From Actinomycetes bacterium (lineage in GTDB: Bacteria; Actinomycetota; Acidimicrobiia; Acidimicrobiales; Microtrichaceae): a DNA stretch of 5,191 bases. Made by a program: the position numbers and the translations under genes. Within the stretch, counting starts at the first letter, position 1; every line of letters starts with the position of its first letter. Below are positions 1 to 5,191 of this stretch, piece after piece. The stretch is from positions 1 through 5,191 of the forward strand of contig JAEVZA010000283.1 of NCBI GenBank assembly GCA_023392475.1. The letters run 5' to 3'. Under the pieces are notes generated by a model. It made no database searches. It saw nothing but the letters and a program-made list of their open reading frames with translations, and was not told the origin of the DNA.

Positions 1-1346
<1,346 letters not shown>

Positions 1347-1358
<12 letters not shown>

Positions 1359-1402
1359 TGTGGAACGGTGGCCCTGGCCCCCGTTCCACATCACAGAACG
1401 GG
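1347..1402. terminator. Perfect 22-bp stem-loop between convergent genes, probable bidirectional terminator
   Basis: Bases 1347-1368 are exactly complementary to 1381-1402, with a 12-base loop that can itself pair three GC pairs after one mismatch. The structure contains the last three sense codons and the TGA of the ABC-F gene, and lies 41 bases beyond the stop of the hydrolase gene that converges on it. Neither side has a run of T, so it is not a textbook intrinsic terminator. U-less hairpins are often proposed as terminators in actinobacteria. The middle of each arm is clearly poorer in GC than its surroundings. Alternatives are an mRNA-stabilising 3' end or one copy of a dispersed palindromic repeat. 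The stem itself is certain; its function is inferred. Confidence 0.7.
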
Positions 1403-1414
1403 CGGGGGAGGGCA

Positions 1415-1435
1415 GGGCGAGCGGGCGAGCGGGCG
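1415..1435. repeat. Short GGGCGAGC tandem repeat in the intergenic gap
   Basis: Two exact 8-base units (1415-1422 and 1423-1430) are followed by a partial third (1431-1435), within the purine-rich gap between the hairpin and the hydrolase stop codon. It is a low-complexity stretch, and I see no function for it. Confidence 0.5.
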
Positions 1436-1443
1436 GCGAGGGG

Positions 1444-2292
1444 TCAGGCCGGCGGGGTGAGCGAGCGGGCCACGTACCGGGCGACCGCCTCGACCATCGG
1501 GATGCCCTGGGCGAGGGAGCCCCAGCCGTCGGTCATGATCGCGATCGAGTAGCCGCCGCCCGCGGGGTCGGCGACGTAGCCGACCGAGTTCGCCCGCCAG
1601 CCGCAGCACGCCGAGTCGGCGAAACCGTTCTTGTGGCCGACCTCCCAACCGGCCGGCACGCCCGCCCGGATGCCCCACTGCTGGTCGGGCCGGATGTTCT
1701 TCAACTCGTACCAGGCGAGGCCGCGCCGGCCCGCGTCGAGCGGACCGAACTGGAGCAGCCGCTCGACGAAGCCCGCCTGCTCCTCGGCCGTCGTCGTCGT
1801 GAGCCCCCAGTACGGCTCGGTCTCGACCGTCGCGCCGAGCCCGAGCCGATCGCCCCAGTACGACATGCCCCGCACCCCGCCGAGGTCCTGCCAGAGCGCG
1901 GTGGCCGCTGCGTCGTCGGATGCGTAGATCATCGGGCCGACCTTCTGCGCCTCCCACGTGGTGAGGCCGCGGCCCTGGTCCTGCGCCCGGAGGAGCGTGG
2001 CCGCCATGATCTCGATCTTCACGACCGACGCCGTCGTCATGCGCTGCCCGCGGCGCAGGTGGTACCAGCAGCCGGAGCGGTCGTCGTACACGGCCGCGGT
2101 CACGTGGTGCGCGGCGCCGCCGAACAGGTCGATGCCGGCCACCACCTCGGCGGTGAACGGGTCGGGGCGGCAGGCACCGGTCGGTCCACCGGGGTGCGGC
2201 GGCGGTGGGTCGCACGCGACGGCGCCGAGGAGGGCCACTGCGAGGACGGCGAGCAGGGCCGCGCCCCGCGCGCCGCGCCGGATCGGGAGCAC
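1444..2292 (-). CDS. Secreted serine hydrolase, beta-lactamase/transpeptidase fold, probable lipoprotein
   Basis: The 282-residue protein starts at GTG 2292, two bases after the proA stop, with GGGG about 6 bases upstream as a possible ribosome site. The N-terminus is an export signal: basic residues 5-9, a hydrophobic stretch 11-26, then Cys27 in a loose lipobox (GAVAC), followed by a Pro-rich tether (29-37). Active-site motifs follow the beta-lactamase class A/penicillin-binding order: S89-V-V-K92 (nucleophile and lysine), S125-D-D127 where SDN is usual, and K221-N-G223 where KTG is usual. The Ser-to-SDN spacing (36) is shorter than in true class A enzymes (60), and no clear E-x-x-L-N motif is visible, so strong beta-lactamase activity is unlikely. 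The body, with a YWGLTTTTAEEQ segment, resembles uncharacterised actinobacterial serine hydrolases. Cys41, Cys75 and adjacent Cys229-Cys230 could form disulfides. It probably acts outside the membrane, perhaps on peptidoglycan; the substrate is unknown. It is likely co-transcribed with proA. Confidence 0.85.
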   Translation of the reverse strand: MLPIRRGARGAALLAVLAVALLGAVACDPPPPHPGGPTGACRPDPFTAEVVAGIDLFGGAAHHVTAAVYDDRSGCWYHLRRGQRMTTASVVKIEIMAATLLRAQDQGRGLTTWEAQKVGPMIYASDDAAATALWQDLGGVRGMSYWGDRLGLGATVETEPYWGLTTTTAEEQAGFVERLLQFGPLDAGRRGLAWYELKNIRPDQQWGIRAGVPAGWEVGHKNGFADSACCGWRANSVGYVADPAGGGYSIAIMTDGWGSLAQGIPMVEAVARYVARSLTPPA

Positions 2293-2294
2293 GG

Positions 2295-3542
2295 TCAGCC
2301 CCGGATCTGCCCGTCGCCGCGGACCACGTACTTGGCGGTCGTGAGCTGCTGGAGGCCCATCGGGCCACGGGCGTGCAGCTTCTGCGTCGAGATGCCGATC
2401 TCGGCACCGAAGCCGAACTCCTCGCCGTCGACGAAGCGCGTGGAGGCGTTGAGCAGGACCGCCGCGGCGTCGACCTCGGCGAGGAACCGGTCGGCGGCGG
2501 CGACGTCGGTCGTGACGATCGCCTCCGAGTGCCCGGTGGACGTCTCGTTGACGTGCTCGATCGCCTCGTCGAGCGAGTCGACGACCCGCACCGACATCTT
2601 CATGTCCAGGTACTCGGTCGACCAGTCGTCCTCGACGGCCTCGCCGATGCGCGGCACCAGCGTGCGCGACCGCTGGTCGCCGACGAGCTCGACGTCGGCG
2701 AGGGCTCGGTCGACCCGGGGCAGGAAGTCGGCGGCCACCGACGAGTGCACGACCAGCGACTCCGCCGCGTTGCACACCGACGGGCGCTGCGTCTTCGCGT
2801 TCACGAGGATCCGCTCGGCGACGTCCAGGTCCGCAGCGGCATCGACGTACACGTGGCAGTTGCCGTCGCCGTCGATCACGAACGGCACGGTGGCGTGCTC
2901 GAGGATGGAGGCGATCAGCGAGGCGCCGCCGCGCGGGATCAGGCAGTCGACGAGCCCGCGCTGCTGCATGAACTCAACGGCCGCGGAGCGCGAGGTGTCC
3001 TCGACCACGATCACCGCGTCCTCGGGCAGGCCGGCCTTGGACACCGCCTCGCGGAGCACCGCGGCGATCGCCAGGTTCGAGTGCACCGCCGTGGACGATC
3101 CCCGGAGGAAGGCGGCGTTGCCGGACTTCAGGCACAGGCCTGCGGCGTCGGAGGTGACGTTCGGGCGGCTCTCGTAGATGATCGCCACCACGCCGAGCGG
3201 CACGCGGACCCGCGAGATGCGGAGCCCGTTCGGCCGGGTCCAGCCGTCGAGCACCTCGCCGACCGGGTCGGGCAGCGTGGCGACCTGGCGGAGGCCGCCG
3301 GCCATGGCGGCCACGCGCGACTCGTCGAGGCGGAGGCGGTCGACCAGTCCCGGCGCGATCCCCGCCTGCTCCGCGCCGGCGACGTCCTGAGCGTTGGCCG
3401 TGAGCACGTCGGACGTGCGCGCCTCGAGCAGGTCCGCTGCCGCGTGCAGCGCGTCGTCCTTGCGGGCCGTCGACGCCGTGGCGAGCCGCCGCGACGCGGC
3501 CCGCGAACGGCGGGCGAGCTCCGGGATCGGTGTGACGGCCAT
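2295..3542 (-). CDS. proA: Gamma-glutamyl phosphate reductase (glutamate-5-semialdehyde dehydrogenase)
   Basis: The protein catalyses the second step of proline synthesis: NADPH-dependent reduction of L-glutamyl 5-phosphate to L-glutamate 5-semialdehyde in the cytosol (EC 1.2.1.41). It has 415 residues, close to the 417 of the E. coli enzyme, and no gaps or frameshifts are apparent. Diagnostic segments are IYESRPNVTSDAAGLCLKSG (122-141), the following GNAAFLRG nucleotide-binding region, the catalytic Cys257 in TQRPSVCNAAESLVV (251-265), and the C-terminal FGFGAEIGISTQKLHARGPMG (376-396). ATG 3542 is the natural start, matching the N-terminus expected for the family. No Shine-Dalgarno sequence lies at the normal distance, but a TAGCCT box ends 6 bases before the ATG, suggesting a leaderless mRNA. 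ProB, which makes the substrate, is not in the window. The stop is followed at 2 nt by the serine hydrolase start. Confidence 0.97.
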   Translation of the reverse strand: MAVTPIPELARRSRAASRRLATASTARKDDALHAAADLLEARTSDVLTANAQDVAGAEQAGIAPGLVDRLRLDESRVAAMAGGLRQVATLPDPVGEVLDGWTRPNGLRISRVRVPLGVVAIIYESRPNVTSDAAGLCLKSGNAAFLRGSSTAVHSNLAIAAVLREAVSKAGLPEDAVIVVEDTSRSAAVEFMQQRGLVDCLIPRGGASLIASILEHATVPFVIDGDGNCHVYVDAAADLDVAERILVNAKTQRPSVCNAAESLVVHSSVAADFLPRVDRALADVELVGDQRSRTLVPRIGEAVEDDWSTEYLDMKMSVRVVDSLDEAIEHVNETSTGHSEAIVTTDVAAADRFLAEVDAAAVLLNASTRFVDGEEFGFGAEIGISTQKLHARGPMGLQQLTTAKYVVRGDGQIRG

Positions 3543-3547
3543 CCCGC

Positions 3548-3565
3548 GAGGCTACCGATAGCCTC
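3548..3565. promoter_or_regulatory. Symmetric divergent promoter/operator with perfect 7-bp inverted repeat
   Basis: GAGGCTACCGATAGCCTC is a 7-bp perfect inverted repeat with a 4-base spacer, in the middle of the only 30 bases separating proA from the AAA+ ATPase gene. Each arm carries TAGCCT, which fits the actinobacterial -10 pattern TANNNT: 3559-3564 for the plus strand and 3554-3549 for the minus strand. The minus box ends 6 bases before the proA ATG, the ideal spacing for a leaderless start. The plus box ends 8 bases before GTG 3573, giving a leader of zero to about two bases. No convincing -35 hexamer is seen for either. It could also be a regulator-binding site or a small hairpin. The repeat is seen directly; promoter function is inferred. 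Confidence 0.55.
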
Positions 3566-3572
3566 CACCGGC

Positions 3573-4991
3573 GTGGGAACCGGACCGCTGGACGTCGTGG
3601 TGACCTCCTTCGTGGACGACGTCACCGATGCGCTCGACGAGGCGACCCGGCTCCTCCCCGAGCTCGACCGGTCCCGGTTCCGCTCCGACGTGACCAACGA
3701 GGCGTTCAACCTCGCCACGGCGATGATCGACGCCGACGAGCGGCACACCGACGAGGAGCTCAACGGGCTCATCGACGCGTTCGGTCCGAGGATGAGCGAC
3801 TCGCAGCTCCTCGCGGCCACGCCCGAGACGCTGCGCGGCAGCACGGTGGTGGCCGGCCGCCGGCGGTGGCTCGAGTCCGACTCCGCGCTGTTCGGCATCC
3901 TCACCGACGCCGACCGCCGCGACGGCACCCAGCTCGCCGACCGGTACTACGAGCGGGCGCTCGACATCGCGCACGTCGTGGCGAGCCTGGACGTCGTGCC
4001 GGCCCAGGCCGAGCTCGAGGCGATCGCGCGGCTGCGGACCCGACTGCTCGAGGGCCTGCGCTCCCGCGACCCGGGCGCGGGGCCGGCGCACGTGACCCCG
4101 CCGGAGTCGGCGACGGGGACCCCGCCCGCCAACGCCCCGACCGCCGCCACGCCGGTCGACGCCCCGCCCCGCCCGCTCGAGGAGCTCCTGGCCGAGCTCG
4201 ACGAGCTCGTGGGCCTGGACGAGGTGAAGGCGCGGGTGCACATGGTCGCCGACTTCCTCCGGGTGCAGCAGCTCCGCGGCGAGCGCGGGCTGCCCACCGT
4301 CGAGACGTCGCACCACCTCGTGTTCACCGGCAACCCCGGCACCGGCAAGACGACGGTGGCCCGCCTGCTCGCACAGATCTACCGCACGCTCGGCGTCGTC
4401 CGCCGGGGGCACCTCGTCGAGACGGACCGCTCCGGGCTCGTCGCCGGCTTCGTCGGTCAGACCGCCCCGCTCGTGACCAAGCGGTTCGACGAGGCCGACG
4501 AGGGGATGCTCTTCATCGACGAGGCGTACACGCTCGCACGCGGCGGGGAGAACGACTTCGGTCGCGAGGCGATCGACCAGATCGTCAAGCTGATGGAGGA
4601 CCGCCGCGACCGCATCGTCCTCGTCGTGGCCGGCTACCCCGCCGAGATGCAGCACCTGCTCGACACGAACCCGGGCCTCCGCTCGCGCTTCCCCACCGTC
4701 ATCAACTTCCCCGACTACACGACCGACCAGCTCGTGCGCATCGTCGAGAGCATCGGCGACGACCAGCGCTACGAGCTCACCGCCGACGCGCGCTCGAAGC
4801 TCCACGACGTGCTCGACGCGGCGCCGCGCGGGCAGGGCTTCGGCAACGCCCGCCTCGCCCGCAACCTGTTCGAGACGGCGATCAACCGCCACGCCGGCCG
4901 CGTCATGCGCCAGGAGGGCGCGCCGAGCGACGAGGACCTCACGACGCTGGAGCCCACCGACCTGCCCGACTCGGCGGGCGAGGCGGCGTGA
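3573..4991 (+). CDS. CbxX/EccA-like AAA+ ATPase with helical N-terminal region
   Basis: The 472-residue protein is read from GTG 3573, chosen because a -10-like box lies just upstream; GTG 3597 or 3600 would remove 8-9 residues. Residues 1-163 are predicted helical and acidic, with two similar segments (45-66 and 130-151) resembling TerB-like 'D-x-x-x-x-x-E-L' turns. A Pro/Ala/Thr-rich linker (about 164-200) follows. The AAA+ domain (about 201-445) has Walker A GNPGTGKT (253-260), a pore-loop-like GLVAGFVGQT (288-297), Walker B MLFIDEA (312-318), arginine-finger candidates in GLRSRF (368-373, R370/R372) and sensor 2 GNARLARNLFE (424-434). This is the CbxX/CfqX family, which includes the Rubisco activase CbbX and EccA of type VII secretion. 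Such proteins form hexameric remodelling rings in the cytosol. No ESX or Rubisco genes are present, so its substrate is unknown. The stop overlaps the start of the next, exported protein, its most likely partner. Confidence 0.9.
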   Translation: MGTGPLDVVVTSFVDDVTDALDEATRLLPELDRSRFRSDVTNEAFNLATAMIDADERHTDEELNGLIDAFGPRMSDSQLLAATPETLRGSTVVAGRRRWLESDSALFGILTDADRRDGTQLADRYYERALDIAHVVASLDVVPAQAELEAIARLRTRLLEGLRSRDPGAGPAHVTPPESATGTPPANAPTAATPVDAPPRPLEELLAELDELVGLDEVKARVHMVADFLRVQQLRGERGLPTVETSHHLVFTGNPGTGKTTVARLLAQIYRTLGVVRRGHLVETDRSGLVAGFVGQTAPLVTKRFDEADEGMLFIDEAYTLARGGENDFGREAIDQIVKLMEDRRDRIVLVVAGYPAEMQHLLDTNPGLRSRFPTVINFPDYTTDQLVRIVESIGDDQRYELTADARSKLHDVLDAAPRGQGFGNARLARNLFETAINRHAGRVMRQEGAPSDEDLTTLEPTDLPDSAGEAA

Positions 4992-5191
4992 AGCGGGCGC
5001 TCGCGGCGCTCGCCGCGGTGGCGCTGGTCGTCGGTGCCGTGCTCCTCCGCCAGCGCCTCGACGACGACGGCGGTGACGGCGGCAACGGTGACGACGTCGT
5101 GCAGCTCGTCTGCGGCACCGACCTCGCCGCGGCCTGCCAGCGCCTCGCCGCGGACGACGACGGGATCCGGCTGAGGATCGAGGAGGAGGCC
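4988..5191 (+). CDS. Exported or membrane-anchored protein, 3'-truncated; possible substrate-binding fold
   Basis: Only the first 68 residues are in the window, and the frame is still open at the edge. GTG 4988 overlaps the upstream TGA (GTGA), a typical arrangement for translational coupling; a weak purine stretch (GAGGCGGC) lies just before it. Residues 2-3 are Lys-Arg, 4-20 are hydrophobic (Ala/Leu/Val), and there is no lipobox cysteine or obvious cleavage motif, so this is a signal peptide or a signal anchor. An acidic Asp/Gly linker (25-36) follows, then the start of a domain with VVQLVCGTDLAAACQRLA (37-54), whose Cys42 and Cys50 could pair in an oxidising compartment. The 'strand, Cys, helix, Cys, helix, strand' pattern resembles the first part of secreted substrate-binding-type domains, sometimes followed by a von Willebrand A domain in actinobacteria. 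That assignment is tentative. Confidence 0.8.
   Translation, partial: MKRALAALAAVALVVGAVLLRQRLDDDGGDGGNGDDVVQLVCGTDLAAACQRLAADDDGIRLRIEEEA

Noticed and set aside
2293..2775. Extension of the hydrolase frame upstream into proA
   Set aside because: The signal peptide begins naturally at GTG 2292; upstream residues are an out-of-phase reading of proA.
1360..3177. 605-codon open frame on the plus strand opposite the hydrolase and proA
   Set aside because: It is antisense to two well-supported genes, its product is Arg/Ala/Gly-rich with no recognisable motif, and long spurious frames are expected at this GC content.
3530..3538. TGTGACGG as a -35 element for the ATPase promoter
   Set aside because: It lies 20 or more bases from the TAGCCT box, longer than the usual 16-18, and matches the consensus only partly.
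2205..3572. Extension of the ATPase reading frame upstream of GTG 3573
   Set aside because: The frame is open by chance across the antisense of proA; starting there would place hundreds of Arg-rich residues before the real protein and overlap proA completely.
3552..4892. 446-codon open frame on the minus strand opposite the AAA+ ATPase gene
   Set aside because: Its translation is low-complexity Val/Glu/Gly/Arg and mirrors the real codons; the plus strand carries intact Walker A, Walker B and sensor 2 motifs.

Overview
The window looks like chromosomal DNA from a high-GC actinobacterium. By eye G+C is about 70% or more, and third codon positions are almost all G or C. GTG starts are common, and the ABC-F protein and CbxX-type AAA+ ATPase resemble actinobacterial relatives. 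A deep-branching class such as Acidimicrobiia would fit, but that is a guess. There are no tRNAs, rRNAs, insertion sequences or CRISPR arrays. Coding density is high: five genes, and only two intergenic gaps (about 85 and 30 bases).

Layout: (1) Positions 1-1358, plus strand: the 3' part of an ABC-F ATPase, missing its N-terminus. (2) Positions 1347-1402: a 22-bp perfect inverted repeat spanning the ABC-F stop codon, probably a terminator between convergent genes. (3) Minus strand, 3542 down to 1444: proA (gamma-glutamyl phosphate reductase), then 2 nt later a secreted, probably lipid-anchored serine hydrolase of the beta-lactamase/transpeptidase fold. (4) Positions 3543-3572: a 30-base divergent control region holding a perfect 7-bp inverted repeat. 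Each arm contains a TAGCCT -10-like box, one per strand, placed for leaderless or nearly leaderless transcripts. (5) Plus strand from 3573: a CbxX/EccA-like AAA+ ATPase with an alpha-helical N-terminal region that seems to hold an internal duplication, then an exported or membrane-anchored protein whose GTG start overlaps the ATPase stop. That last gene runs off the window.

How the genes work together: proA is housekeeping (proline synthesis), and the hydrolase behind it is probably co-transcribed and translationally coupled, without an obvious metabolic link. The AAA+ ATPase and the exported protein form a tight two-gene unit, suggesting related jobs. No ESX/type VII secretion or Rubisco genes are in view, so the usual partners of this ATPase family are not evident. 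This pair, the symmetric promoter and the long hairpin are the parts most worth a second look. I see no clear evidence of an entirely new system.
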